NCBI GenBank assembly: GCA_036245525.1
Contig: BTPG01000005.1
Coordinates: 181,263,838-181,327,837 of the forward strand
DNA: 64,000 nucleotides
Source: Semisulcospira habei
Lineage: Eukaryota > Mollusca > Gastropoda > Semisulcospiridae
Direction of reading: 5' to 3'
The position numbers and the translations under genes are program-made. Below are positions 1 through 11,222 of the stretch, one piece after another; within the stretch, counting starts at the first letter, position 1; each line of letters starts with the position of its first letter. The notes under the pieces are model-generated. The model saw only the letters and a program-made list of their open reading frames with translations. It was not told the DNA's origin and made no database searches.

Positions 1-349
1 CTCTCAGCGGCGGCCGCGAATCTGGATGCGCCATTAACCTGGAATGAGTTAATTTGTACCGCTTCTAAACGTGGGCAGTGGAGCAGGGTGCTCGCCCAAC
101 ACTGACTTGTGACCAGGGCTTATAACTCTTACAATTTGAGACAAATATGGCTCGACCGCGAGAGGTCAAACTCTCTGCTCTTGGCCCTTTCGCTGCAAAC
201 AGCAAAAGCAAGAAGAAACTGAGAACTTCATAAAAAGCTCCACGCACGTGTTCGGGTGCTCATGAGGTTCTTTGTTTCTTGCTGTAGCTACTCCGGTTAC
301 TATTGCCCATTCTAAATTGCCGAGCAACATCACCCAACATCACCCAAAT

Positions 350-415
350 GCAAGAGACATAGATCCTCATGAGCCCCCGCATTCGCGGGGGCTCTTGAGG
401 ATCTATGTCTCTTGC
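350..415. repeat. Family A hairpin
   Basis: 66-bp near-perfect palindrome. The arms run from GCAAGAGACATAGATCC to GGATCTATGTCTCTTGC around GCCCCCGCATTCGCGGGGGC. Confidence 0.93.
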
Positions 416-1138
416 TGAAACCACATTTGCATCCATATTCCTATGACGGCTTGGGATTGTTGACGTTGAACTCTTAGTTCTTCTTGCCGGCCATGTTTGA
501 ATCATGGGGGAGGGTTAGGTCGACTGGCCGCGATACCGAATTAGATGCAGTGGGTTCGCGAAGATAACCTCTGGGCATATTTGCATTGGTAGTACTGTAT
601 TAGCTCAAGGGTAGTGCCTGGTGTATCTTCAAGTGAAGAACTTTTTTCGGTTCCATTGCCAAAACTATCCACAATCTGTGAACCTAACGTCAATTCGGAG
701 TAATTAGCTTTGAAGCCTGGGACACACTGTTAGCGTTTGGCGAGCAAGCGAGGCAAGGCAGAAATCGCACAAGGGTTACGAGTGCGCAGATCAGACGCGG
801 TGAGAAACCCGAGACAGCATTGCCAGGAACAGAGCCAAGGGCACCACGCAGTCCATCGCCTCCGGAGCAGAGGTGCGGGGAAAGGCAGCGGGCAGACTTA
901 AAAGGAAAAGAGAAACTTGATCCATAGTAAACCAGACCAATAGTGGCGTGATAGCGCAATGAACTCTGGGAAACCTTCTGATGGGTGGTGTGGAGCGCGT
1001 ACGGACCTTTCCGAAGTCGGAGATCCCATCCTCACCCGTCCAGCGCCAGTGGACGAAGGTTGTGCGTTTGCGTTAACACCAACACCACAAATGTATGTCC
1101 TAGCCGTTCCCAGGATCACGAGCTAAAAGTAGTTGTCA
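416..1138. other. Unassigned sequence
   Basis: Short ORFs on both strands have no recognisable domain. I see no RNA gene or repeat termini, apart from a decayed CTCAAGGGTAGTGCC family B-like trace near 604. Confidence 0.5.
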
Positions 1139-1203
1139 GCAAGAGGCATAGATCTCATGGGCCCCCGCAAATGCGGGGGCTCATGAGGATCTATACCTCT
1201 TGC
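1139..1203. repeat. Family A hairpin
   Basis: 65-bp palindrome: GCAAGAGGCATAGAT paired with ATCTATACCTCTTGC, GC-rich centre CCCCCGCAAATGCGGGGG. Confidence 0.92.
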
Positions 1204-1585
1204 AGTGGGGTGGTGCTCAGGCTTTCTCAGCGCTAAACGGCTTCAGTAACCCAGACGGGACTGAACTGCTGGTGTTTTGCGCAATTGTCTTTGCTGCGGC
1301 TCAGAGTATGATTAAGGCATCACAATACAATAATAATTTTGTGGTCAGTCTACTTTTACTTCAGTGAAAAGTAGGTTATGAATTCAATCCGGGATGAGGG
1401 CGCAGGCTCAACATAACGTTGTAAATAAAAGTTTTTCCTGACGCAAATGGCAGTGCCCTGATAGTGGGAACATCATCCAGGCACACACGCGTGCGACGTT
1501 TTGCTTGATCGTCGCGATAGTCTCCCCTGACGCCGGGAACAAAACCACAGGCGCGGGATGATCGCTGCGAAATCCACCACCTCTA

Positions 1586-1782
1586 TTAACCCCTTCACTG
1601 CCGAGAAAAAATGAAACGCCACACTAATGAAAAAATATAGATCCTCATGAGCCCCCGCGACTGCGGGGGCTCATGAGGTTGTATGCCATTTGCTGAGATC
1701 AATGTGTATTCATGTTTCTTGGTCGTTGAATGCACAAAGGTTTCGGGAAACTGAAAAAACGTACGTACAGTGGCGGGTTAAA
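1586..1782. mobile_element. Family A TTAA-bounded element
   Basis: Begins TTAACCCCTTCACTGCC and ends GGCGGGTTAA. The internal hairpin (about 1636-1694) has the standard GCCCCCGCGACTGCGGGGGC centre and decayed outer arms. Confidence 0.85.
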
Positions 1783-1884
1783 CACTGGTTTGATATTTCC
1801 CGCAAATCATGTTATAGAGGCGGTCGATTTTTGCAATTTGCATCCCTTGCATGTGGAACAAACAGACAAGAGTCTTCGGCGCAG

Positions 1885-2099
1885 TTAACTCATTCTGCCC
1901 GAGACACACCCACAGCCAGATATGGTTCGACTATGATAGTTCAAGGGTGGTGGCAGAATAGCTTGGCGCCTATCGGCGCCAAGCTATTCTGCCACCACCC
2001 TTGAACTATCATGGTCGATCCGTCTCCTGAATTGTAATGCAGTCCTCAGAGGACAACTCCAAAATGTGGTCATTTCGCACCTGGGACACAATGAGTTAA
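1885..2099. mobile_element. Family B TTAA-bounded element
   Basis: Starts TTAACTCATTCTGCCC and ends ACAATGAGTTAA. The central palindrome (about 1925-2022) pairs ATGATAGTTCAAGGGTGGTG with its complement around TTGGCGCC. This copy has GTGGCAG matched by CTGCCAC on the other arm. Confidence 0.92.
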
Positions 2100-2113
2100 G
2101 AAGACTACCAAGT

Positions 2114-2287
2114 TGGTCAATGCACAACAAAAAGATACGAAAGCGAGGAGAGCACTAAGTAAGTGACTGGAAGCACTAAATATGGAAGGGCGCGTGTCAC
2201 TTAGTACACTGGATTTCCATATTTATTGCTTCCACTCACTAAGTGCACCCCTCTCTTTCCTATCTTTTTTTGTGCTTTGACGAACCA
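2114..2287. repeat. Inverted-repeat element (unassigned MITE-like)
   Basis: Imperfect arms of about 70 bp. The left holds GCACTAAGTAAGTGACTGG and AAGCACTAAATATGGA; the right holds TCCATATTTATTGCTTCC and CACTAAGTGCACC. The loop is about 27 bp. No clear TSD. Confidence 0.7.
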
Positions 2288-2360
2288 GATCAATGATCAT
2301 TGGTCGTTACAGCACAGTTCTCTTCCCTGACAGTGCTTTACTTGGTAGTGTTCGTGCAAA

Positions 2361-2422
2361 TGCAATCCTAAGAGGACAACTCCAAATTGGGGGTATTTCG
2401 AACCTCGGGCACAATGAGTTAA
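2361..2422. repeat. Family B right-end fragment
   Basis: Matches the terminal flank of family B (GCAATCC, AGAGGACAACTCC, GGGCACAATGAGTTAA). The hairpin is missing. A degenerate half of a family A hairpin follows (2424-2470). Confidence 0.7.
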
Positions 2423-2535
2423 AGCAAGAGGCATGATAATTCTCATGCGCCCTGAATGCAGCACGGGTTCACGAGAATAGAGGGGTTTCGCTTAAATTAA
2501 CGAACGACTGGCTACAACGAACGCGAGTCAAATCG

Positions 2536-2829
2536 NNNNNNNNNNNNNNNNNNNNNNNNNNNNNNNNNNNNNNNNNNNNNNNNNNNNNNNNNNNNNNNNN
2601 NNNNNNNNNNNNNNNNNNNNNNNNNNNNNNNNNNNNNNNNNNNNNNNNNNNNNNNNNNNNNNNNNNNNNNNNNNNNNNNNNNNNNNNNNNNNNNNNNNNN
2701 NNNNNNNNNNNNNNNNNNNNNNNNNNNNNNNNNNNNNNNNNNNNNNNNNNNNNNNNNNNNNNNNNNNNNNNNNNNNNNNNNNNNNNNNNNNNNNNNNNNN
2801 NNNNNNNNNNNNNNNNNNNNNNNNNNNNN
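2536..2829. other. Assembly gap (run of N)
   Basis: 294 undetermined bases. The sequence resumes in a G-rich tract (2830-2871). A further single N lies at 63251. Confidence 0.99.
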
Positions 2830-2871
2830 GGGGTGGGTGGGTGGGGGGTGGGTGGGAGGGAAATGGGAAGA
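2830..2871 (+). repeat. G-rich low-complexity tract next to the gap
   Basis: Repeated GGGTGGGTGGG motifs with at least four closely spaced G-triplets, which could form a G-quadruplex. It abuts the N run and may have caused the assembly break. Confidence 0.7.
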
Positions 2872-2903
2872 CCTGTGCATTATTGACCCCTGATCATAAA
2901 AAC

Positions 2904-5900
2904 CCTCGCGCTGGGACCATACGGCGTTGAGGCGCGTCCCCTGGGTGGTGGATAGGGGGTCCCTCGTGAGAGGGGTGCACCGAATGAAATAAGGTGCCGT
3001 GAACCAACATGGTCTAAGGGAAGGTGACCCCGACAGAAAACCCCTGGTCCTCCTAGTAAGGGGGTTGGGCGTGGGGTTAGCTTCCCCACCCTGCAAAAAA
3101 GGAAATAGCTACAAAAACGCCGACGAAAAGACTAACAGTAATTCCTTTCCTGGAGGAGGAAGGTTCTTCTACTAGAAGACTTATGACGTCCTGTGGTGAA
3201 AGCCGGAAGTCTTCGGAAGCCACAGGACCGAGCCGCCTCTCTCTATCCAGGGATACAACCATGGGCACATGGAACGTCAAGACCATGTACCAGAGCGGCA
3301 AGGCCGCCCAGATAGCAGCGGAAATGCAAAAGTACAACCTTTCCCTGCTAGGCATCAGTGAAGCCAGATGGACGCAGTCTGGCCAGAAAAGGCTGTTAAG
3401 TGGGGAGATGATTCTGTATTCAGGTCATGAAGAGGAGAATGCCCCCCATATAGAAGGAGTAGCACTCATGCTGTCACCAGTGGCACAGAGAGCGCTGGTG
3501 GGCTGGGAACCTCTTGGGCCAAGAATTATAACAGCAGCCTTTAGAACCAAGAAAAAGCTCAAGCTGAACGTCATCCAGTGTTATGCGCCCACCAATGACA
3601 GTGACGAGGAAGAGAAACAAGAGTTCTACGACCGACTCCAGAGTGCCGTGGACAAATGTGCGGAGCGAGACATCACCATCGTCATGGGCGATTTTAATGC
3701 CAAAATAGGGGAGGACAACACCGGATACGAAGAGGTGATGGGGAGACAGGGACTAGGCTCGGAGATGAGTGAGAACGGGGAGAGGTTTGTAGACTTTTGT
3801 GCTCTAAACCGACTTGTCATTGGAGGCAGCATCTTCCCACACAGAAGAATACACAAAGCAACTTGGGTCTCACCTGACCATACAACAGAGAACCAAATAG
3901 ACCATATCTGCATTAGCAAGAAATTCAAAAGATCCCTTCAAGATGTTCGAGTGAGGAGGGGAGCAGATGTCGCCTCAGACCACCATCTGCTTACCTTAAG
4001 AATGAAGCTCAAGCTAAAGAAAAGCCGCACAGAGACAACAAGAAGACAGCGCTATAATGTAGGCCTCCTGAGAGAAACTGGAGTTAGAGAAGAGTTCAAA
4101 CTGGTGCTGTCCAACCGGTTTCAAGCGCTACAGGAGCTAGTAAGTGAAGAGGAGGCGGTCACCACAGAGCAGCAGCGGAAGGCAGTTAGAGAGGCGCTGA
4201 ACTCAACCTGCAAAGACACTGTAGGGTTCAGGAAACACCACCACAAGGACTGGCTGTCGGCACAGACCTTGAAGAAGATAGAAGCGAGGAAGCAGAAGAA
4301 AGCAGCGGTCAACAACAGTCGCACGAGAGCAGCCAAAGTAAGGGCACAGGGGGAATACTCGGAAGCCAACCGCGAGGTGAAGAGGAGTATCAGGGCAGAC
4401 AAGAGGGCCTACACAGAAAGCCTGGCAGCAGAGGCAGAAAAGGCAGCAGGCAGCGGCAACATGAAACAGCTCTACGACATTACCAGAAGATTGTCGGGTA
4501 AGTATGGCCATACAGAAAGACCAGTAAAAGACAAAGAAGGCAAGCCTATTGCAGACAGAGCAGACCAACTCGACAGATGGGCCGAGTATTTTGAAGAGTT
4601 ACTGAACAGACCTAGCCCACCCGACCCCCCCCCACCCCCCCCACCCCCGACATCCAGCCGGCAGAGACCGACCTACCCATCAGCTGTGACAGACCCAGCC
4701 GGGAAGAGATCAGAAAAGCAGTGGCATTTTTGAAGAATGGCAAAGCAGCAGGACCAGATGGTATCCCAGCGGAGTCTCTGAAAGCAGACCTAGAGACAAC
4801 AGTTGAGATGCTGTACCCACTGTTTGGAAAGATCTGGGATGAGGAGGTGATGCCGGCTGACTGGAAGGAGAGGTACCTAATCAAGCTTCCCAAGAAAGGC
4901 GACCTCAGCAAGTGTTCCAACTACAGAGGAATCACCTTGCTGTCAGTACCAGGAAAGGTCTTCAACAGGATCATCCTAGAAAGAATGAAGAGCTCCGTTG
5001 ACCCCCAGCTGAGAGACCAGCAAGCAGGATTCAGGAAGAACCGATCATGTACAGACCAGATCGCCACTCTCCGCATCATCGTGGAACAGTCTCTGGAGTG
5101 GAGCTCCCCGCTGTACGTCAACTTTGTGGATTATGAGAAAGCATTTGACAGCGTGGACCGAGAGACTCTGTGGAAACTCCTACGACACTACGGTGTACCC
5201 ACAAAGCTCGTCCGCCTGATCAAGAGCAGCTATGATGGCATGACATGTCGCGTGAGCCACGAAGGGCAGTTCACCAGAGAGCTCCAGGTCAGAACTGGTG
5301 TCAGGCAGGGGTGTCTGCTGTCTCCGTTCCTCTTCCTACTGGCCATAGACTGGGTCATGAAGATGACCACAGAGCACAGACGAAGTGGAATACAGTGGAC
5401 ACTGTGGACACAGCTTGACGACCTCGATTTTGCAGACGACTTGGCATTACTGTCCCACACTCATCAACAAATGCAGGACAAGACCACGAGGCTTGCTGAC
5501 ATCTCGTCCCAAGTGGGCCTCACCATTCACAAACAGAAAACAAAGACAATGAGGCTGAACGCAACCAGGGAAGAACCAGTCTTGCTTGCTGGCACCCCGT
5601 TGGAGGAGGTGGAGTCCTTCACCTATCTCGGGAGCATCATAGACAAAAAAGGCGGCACTGATGCAGATGTCAGAGCACGAATCGGTAAAGCCAGAGCAGC
5701 CTTTCTCCAGTTGAAAAAAGTATGGAGTTCCAGAGAGCTGTCACAACACACCAAAGTCCGGATTTTCAACTCCAATGTAAAAGCAGTTCTCCTACATGGA
5801 GCAGAGACATGGAGATTGACAAAAAACACAGTCAACAGAGTACAGACCTTCATGAACAGTTGCCTTAGAAGAATTTTGAAAATCCACTGGCCAGAGAAGA

Positions 5901-6223
5901 TCAGCAACGTCAGACTCTGGGAGAGAACAGAGCAGATAGCAGCAGAGAATGAAATTGGGCGAAGAAGATGGGGATGGATCGGTCACAGTCTGAGAAAGCC
6001 AGCTTCCAGTATCACTAGGCAGGCATTGTCATGGAACCCCCAGGGAAAGAGGAAAAGAGGTAGGCCGAGAAACTCCCGGCGTCGAGACCTCCAAGCAGAC
6101 ATCAAGAGACTGGGAACCACCTGGAGTAGAATCGAAGGAGAAGCACAGGACAGGAGTTGCTGGAGGTCTCTCGTCGACGGCCTATACCCGGGTAGGGGTG
6201 ACAGGTGTAAGTAAAGTAAGTAA
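2904..6223 (+). mobile_element. Full-length non-LTR retrotransposon RTE-A1 (RTE-like)
   Basis: A 3.3-kb LINE copy. A 12-bp direct repeat GATCATAAAAAC flanks it exactly (2892-2903 and 6224-6235), which is the target-site duplication. The 5' UTR (2904-3182) is followed by one long endonuclease-reverse transcriptase region and a 3' tail of GTAA repeats that includes the stop codon. The length and single-ORF layout suit the RTE clade. The same 5' UTR occurs at 31638-31884, ahead of the second copy RTE-A2, so the 5' boundary is supported by two copies. The clade name rests on protein resemblance, not on a tree. Confidence 0.92.
3183..6214 (+). pseudogene. RTE-A1 endonuclease/reverse transcriptase ORF, frameshifted
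   Basis: Encodes an apurinic-like endonuclease followed by reverse transcriptase, for target-primed reverse transcription of its own RNA. Endonuclease motifs are visible: GTWNVKTM, ISEARW, MGDFNAKIG and SDHHLL. RT motifs follow: KAAGPDG, YRGITLL, the FVDYEKAFD aspartate motif, GVRQGC and the FADD catalytic motif. The C-terminus ends near PGRGD. The reading frame breaks in an expanded C tract (about 4620-4650), where the sister copy at 37950-37970 has a shorter run. Two overlapping ORFs result (3183-4733 and 4721-6214). The first ATG is used here; an alternative ATG at 3261 lies directly before the endonuclease domain. As assembled it is inactive, although a sequencing error in the homopolymer is possible. 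Confidence 0.9.
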
Positions 6224-6247
6224 GATCATAAAAACGTTAAACGCTTA

Positions 6248-6388
6248 GGGCTTAACTTCTTTTGTCCACCACGAAGGTGATTTCAAAGACGGGGCACCGA
6301 CAAATGTTGACCCCAGCTGGGTTCGAACCCACGACCTTTCGGACGAGAGTCAAACGCTCTACAAACCGAGCCACCAAGTTCCCCGATA
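6248..6388 (-). mobile_element. tRNA-derived SINE (SINE2) copy
   Basis: The reverse complement has a tRNA-like head GGTGGCTCGGTTTGTAGAGC (box A) and GTGGGTTCGAACCC (box B). A body with GACAAAAGAAGTTAAGC follows. Shared with 11386-11550 and 20390-20612. It is not a functional tRNA gene: the head is diverged and continuous with the SINE body. Confidence 0.8.
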
Positions 6389-6700
6389 CCACTGATCATA
6401 GCTCTAGTTAGGTACTAAGTACTCCTCTTTGGAGGTGATTAGAGTAGTGGCTATGCCTATCACAGAACCTGGCTATTCGCAGTGGCTTCGCTCTAGTTGG
6501 TTGTTGGTAGTCGCCCGTTTCAAACGCAAACTCACAAAATATGCCTGTACTGAGACGGAACAACCTGACTGAACCGAAATGTCCGTGATACATGTGATAA
6601 AGCTTGACCTGGTTCTGATTTCGGGATAACGTTCGTTCCACCGCCCGTTGCCGGAGGCAGATCGATTCTGAATGATCAGCGTCATCCGATGGACGGTTTT

Positions 6701-6755
6701 ATAAAAGATCAAGGGCAGTGCCTGATTAGCTTTGGCGCCCTTGACACGGTCGATT
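6701..6755. repeat. Decayed family B hairpin remnant
   Basis: AAGGGCAGTGCCTGATTAGC and TTTGGCGCCCTTGACACGG resemble family B arms but no full partner arm remains. Confidence 0.45.
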
Positions 6756-6844
6756 GTTTGAAGCATGTTTCAGACGATTCGAAATGCAAACCACGGACAT
6801 AAATTGTGGAGGAAATGCATCTGACACATCGAGCACACAAGCAC

Positions 6845-6915
6845 GCACGTACGTACGCACGCAAGCACACACACACACACGCGCACGCACACACACATAC
6901 ACACACACACACACG
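6845..6915. repeat. Imperfect (AC)n microsatellite
   Basis: ACGC/ACAC-rich run. ORFs across it are low-complexity artefacts. Confidence 0.9.
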
Positions 6916-7281
6916 GTCGACTAATTTACGCTATTGTGAAATAGAAACGATTTAAGCACTTTACACCTACGCGAAATACAATCGCACTGAACCGGGAAAA
7001 AACAACACTCTTTGACCTGCTCGAGACACAGATCCACATCAGCACGCTGTAGAAGTTAATGAAGATAATAATGCGACATTTGCTTGCTTATATCAGTCAT
7101 CAATCCCTGTTTACATCAATGCGCGAGTGAATGAATGTGTGCTTGAGTGAGTGAGTGAGTGAGCAAGCGAGTGCGTTTATGTCAATGGAGAAAAAAAATG
7201 AAGTGTACATTTAAAGCAACGCTGTATACAGGCAACAGATGTTAAAAAAACAACCTTTATAAATGTTCTTGGTATGTCTTC

Positions 7282-7955
7282 CGACAATGTTGCATGTGTA
7301 TATGACTAACCTGCGCGTAACAGACAATGTTGCATGTGTATATGACTAACCTGCGCGTAACAGACAATGTTGCATGTGTATATGACTAACCGCGCGTAAC
7401 AGACAATGTTGCATGTGTATATGACTAACCTGCGCGTAACAGACAATGTTGCATTATATATGACTAACCTGCGCGTAACAGACAATGTTGCATTGTATAT
7501 GACTAACCTGCGCGTAACAGACAATGTTGCATTGTATATGACTAACCTGCGCGTAACAGACAATGTTGCATTGTATATGACTAACCTGCGTGTAACAGAC
7601 AATGTTGCATGTGTATATGACTAACCTGCGCGTAACAGACAATGTTGCATTGTATATGACTAACCTGCGCGTAACAGACAATGTTGCATGTGTTTATGAC
7701 TAACATGCGCGTAACAGACAATGTTGCATGTGTATATGACTAACCTGCGCGTAACAGACAATGTCGCAGGTGTATATGACTAACCTGCGCGTAACAGACA
7801 ATGTTGCATTGTATATGACTAACCTGCGCGTAACAGACAATGTTGCATTGTATATGACTAACCTGCGCGTAACAGACAATGTTGCATGTGTATATGACTA
7901 ACCTGCGCGTATCAGACAATGTTGCATGTCTATATGACTAACCTGCGCGTAACAT
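7282..7955. repeat. Minisatellite, 38-40 bp unit, ~17 copies
   Basis: The unit runs GACAATGTTGCATGTGTATA then TGACTAACCTGCGCGTAACA. Two length variants, TGCATGTGTATATGA and TGCATTGTATATGA, are interspersed in blocks. The ORFs over it are translations of the repeat. Confidence 0.97.
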
Positions 7956-7984
7956 TGTTTAACCCCTACCATGCCACGGCACGT

Positions 7985-8215
7985 ACGTTTTGTTTCTGAA
8001 ATCTTGGTTCATTAAACGACCAAAAGCCGACAACAATAAATATGGATATAAATTAGTCTCAGAGAAGAACCCAACGGAGACAGAAACACGCTTAGAAAGG
8101 GCAACTACAGCACAATTTATTAATATTTCGGGTAAATACCCTTCTTCAAATCAGACAAACAAACAAGTATAGAGATTTCAATCGCTGCTTATCTTATCGC
8201 AGAAGGAATGTGGCA
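7985..8215. repeat. Dispersed repeat with a GGGTATTTACCC stem (copy 1)
   Basis: Shares GAAACACGCTTAGAAA, ACAATTTATTAATATTTCGG, GTAAATACCC and AGAAGGAATGTGGCA with 26940-27130. Shorter relatives lie at 21525-21650 and 22255-22400. Origin not identified; see the finding on a possible hammerhead-like core. Confidence 0.6.
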
Positions 8216-8325
8216 GCAAGAGGCATAGATCCTCTTAAGCCCCCGCACTCGCGGGGGCTCATGAGGATCTATGTCTCTTGCAGTTGGATCGGGTTCACAT
8301 TTTTCCTCGGCAGTGACGGGGTTAA
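8216..8325. mobile_element. Family A hairpin with right terminus
   Basis: Hairpin 8216-8281, then the family flank to GGCAGTGACGGGGTTAA (ending 8325). The left terminus is not recognised. Confidence 0.85.
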
Positions 8326-8792
8326 TTGACAAGCTTGAATGACGTAAGATAAAGGGATTTCTGAAAGAGTTCCTCTTTTCGAGAGAGGACAGTGAGCAAT
8401 TTAACACCTTTTTAACGAGGTACGCGCCTTCCCGCATGGCTTGGGATGGTTAGAAACGTCTGAATTAAGGCAGGACAAACATGGATAACGTTTTATTAGA
8501 TGAATTTCCGCAATCAAAGCATTGTCTGTTGAATATCCTTACCAGACAAAATAATAAAAGAAAAGAAAACAACTTCTCCAATTGTGTAACTCAGACAGAG
8601 GAAGTGATAAACGAGATTCAGGCTGTCAGTGTCATTGATCGCGGCCGTCAAATTAACTGCACGTGATACAAGTACCCGGAAACGCAGGTCGCATCGATGA
8701 CAAGAGAATAACTCTATCCTACGATCACCACAAAAGCAGCCGTGCATTTAAATCTGACCGGCAGATCGTAAGGAATAAACGCAGCCGAACTT

Positions 8793-8860
8793 GCAAGGGA
8801 CATAAATTCCCAAAAGCCCCTGCAAATGCAAGGGCTTATGAGAATCTATGTGCCCCTTGC
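8793..8860. repeat. Diverged family A hairpin
   Basis: GCAAGGGACATAAATTCC paired with GAATCTATGTGCCCCTTGC around AAGCCCCTGCAAATGCAAGG. It lies just before the 27-bp minisatellite, whose unit also holds GGGGGCTTGCAAGGGG. Confidence 0.75.
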
Positions 8861-8928
8861 AGACGGAGAGATGGAAGTGCGTTCTCTAAACAGCCGTAAG
8901 GTGAAACCTGGATAAATTAAAAACTGTG

Positions 8929-9550
8929 ACCCACGGGGGCTTGCAAGGGGTATGGACCCACGGGGGCTTGCAAGGGGTATGGACCCACGGGGGTTTGCAA
9001 GGGGTATGGACCCACGGGGGCTTGCAAGGGGTATGGACCCACGGGGGCTTGCAAGGGGTATGGACCCACGGGGGCTTGCAAAGGGTATGGACCCACAGGG
9101 CTTGCAAAGGGTATGGACCCACGGGGGCTTGCAAGGGGTATGGACCCACGGGGGCTTGCAAGGGGTATGGACCCACGGGGGCTTGCAAGGGTATGGACCC
9201 ACGGGGGCTTGCAAGGGGTATGGACCCACGGGGGCTTGCAAGGGGAATGGACCCACGGGGGCTTGCAAGGGGTATGGACCCACGGGGGCTTGCAAGGGGT
9301 ATGGACCCACGGGGGCTTGCAAGGGGTATGGACCCACGGGGGCTTGCAAGGGGAATGGACCCACGGGGGCTTGCAAGGGGTATGGACCCACGGGGGCTTG
9401 CAAGGGGTATGGACCCACGGGGGCTTGCAAGGGGTATGGACCCAAGCGGGCTTGCAAGGGGTATGGACCCACGGGGGCTTGCAAGGGGTATGGACCCACG
9501 GGGGCTTGCAAGGGGTATGGACCCACGGGGGCTTGCAAGGGGTATGGATG
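8929..9550. repeat. Minisatellite, 27-bp unit, ~23 copies
   Basis: The unit is GACCCACGGGGGCTTGCAAG plus GGGTATG with few variants. Because 27 is a multiple of three, long ORFs with 9-residue repeats appear in several frames on both strands. None has coding support. One unit is a base or two shorter (9180-9200) and shifts all frames. Confidence 0.97.
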
Positions 9551-9580
9551 CTGATAGACCCTTGCAGGTGCAATTAGGTC

Positions 9581-9660
9581 TTAACTCATTCGAGACGTGC
9601 CGCATCCGAATACGCAGCTTACGCCGCGTATCCGGAGGCGGCACGTCTCGAATGAGTTAA
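9581..9660. mobile_element. Family D palindrome, TTAA-bounded
   Basis: 80 bp, almost wholly palindromic. TTAACTCATTCGAGACGTGC at the left mirrors GCACGTCTCGAATGAGTTAA at the right. Confidence 0.93.
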
Positions 9661-9898
9661 GCGAATCCATGCCCTTGCTGCTGAGGAGACGCGGAAAGCT
9701 GTGAGGTTGTTTACCGTGGTGGCTTCAAGCTATACTCACACTGACATTAGATTCAATAGATAAACGGCATTTTTGGCCGGTCAAGGACAAAACACTTTTC
9801 CGATCCAGGTTTTATGGAGATTTTCATGGGCTTCGTGCGCTAATGATGATGATACGTTGGCATCCACCTACAGATGAAGCACTCATTCTAAAAAGTTA

Positions 9899-10098
9899 TT
9901 AACTCATTCAGCCCGGCCCACGTATTATCCATATCGTCGAGGCGTCATTTAATGACTATGCATTAGTTGCAGGAGATGGATCGACCACGATAATTCAAAG
10001 GCAGTGCCAGATTGGCTTGGCAAGCTAATCTGGCACTACCTTTGAATTATCACGGTGACCCATCTCCTGTTGTAGTGCGTCAGGGTTGAATGGGTTAA
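9899..10098. mobile_element. Family B (GATTAG subtype) element
   Basis: TTAACTCATTCAGCCC to TTGAATGGGTTAA. The hairpin near 9975-10058 has GCCAGATTGGC and GCTAATCTGGC arms with a shortened loop. Confidence 0.9.
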
Positions 10099-10818
10099 GG
10101 ACAGACGTGGAAAAATGCCTGAGTGCCTGCAGTCTTCCTCCTTAAAAAAAAAAAAAAGTTTCTGTTCAGTTCGGTTCAGTTCACTTCCTTCAAACCCATA
10201 GACCCATCATGTCCAGGGGCGGATCAGTTACCTCGAAGGGGGGAGGTGGGGGGATCCAACTGTTTGGGACCTTCAACCTGACACAAAAGGCCTCCCGACG
10301 CGAAATCGTGCTCTTCCAGTGACCAAAATATCAAACAACGGAAACAACTGATGATGGGGGAGAGGGTGGGGGGATTCCAACCTTACTAAAAATGGACTTT
10401 GCTATAGCATTTTAAAGATTGCAGCTCCCCCGCCCCTCCCCACCCCACCCCCCACCCCCACCCCAGATCCGTCCCTGATGACTCTGATGAGCTTTTTTAA
10501 AAAAAATTTTTACAGTTCTTCGTGCGTTTGAAGTGAAGTGGTTTCAGACCCAAGTCCTGATGGAAAGAAGCCGGCTAATTTGAAGACTACAAGTACAAGA
10601 CGGCAGATCAAACGACATGTACACGCTGGGTACACCCGCCGGTGAGTCGGCTCCACGTTGTGGCTTCGATCCGGAAGCAGGAAAATGGGACATGTATGAT
10701 TTGTGGCGAGAAAGAACGCTGCCAGTACAATAACAGCCCTTTCAACCTCAAGGCCATCAGAATACCTCACACTCAGGAAAAGACCGATCATGCACTCTCA
10801 CCTTTAAAAAGAAACACG

Positions 10819-11165
10819 CTAACCCATTCAGTGCCGAGGAAATTCGACCACCACCCAACTGCAAGAGGTATAGATCCTCATGGAGCACTCAATTCTAAAA
10901 CGTTACCTCGAGGAGGGGAGGTGGGGGGTCCAACTATTTGTTTGGGACCTTCAACAGCGTGTGTGTGATACCTCTTTCAACCGCAGTTCTAGCACTATAA
11001 CGCCACCACACTCCCCACTCGGCACCCCAAGCTGACTGTCGTAATGTATTTGTGGTACGTGAAGCATTGTCAAAAGCGTGCGCATGCGTGCGCGAGTTGT
11101 GAGCGCGCGCTTAGAGTTATAATTATGATAAGACAAGCGCATTATAAATACCGTAATTATTATTA

Positions 11166-11222
<57 letters not shown>

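Noticed and set aside
350..415. Bacterial-type rho-independent terminators
   Set aside because: GC-rich hairpins lack U tracts, occur as interspersed repeats with TTAA ends, and the genome is eukaryotic.
7306..7681. ORFs with repeated TNLRVTDNVA-type peptides
   Set aside because: They arise from the 38-40 bp minisatellite and shift frame where unit length changes.
7282..7955. CRISPR-like array
   Set aside because: Units are contiguous tandem repeats without unique spacers, in a eukaryotic context.
8846..9660. Long ORFs of up to 252 aa with 9-residue repeats on both strands
   Set aside because: They are translations of the 27-bp minisatellite; several frames are open at once and there is no start context or flanking coding signal.
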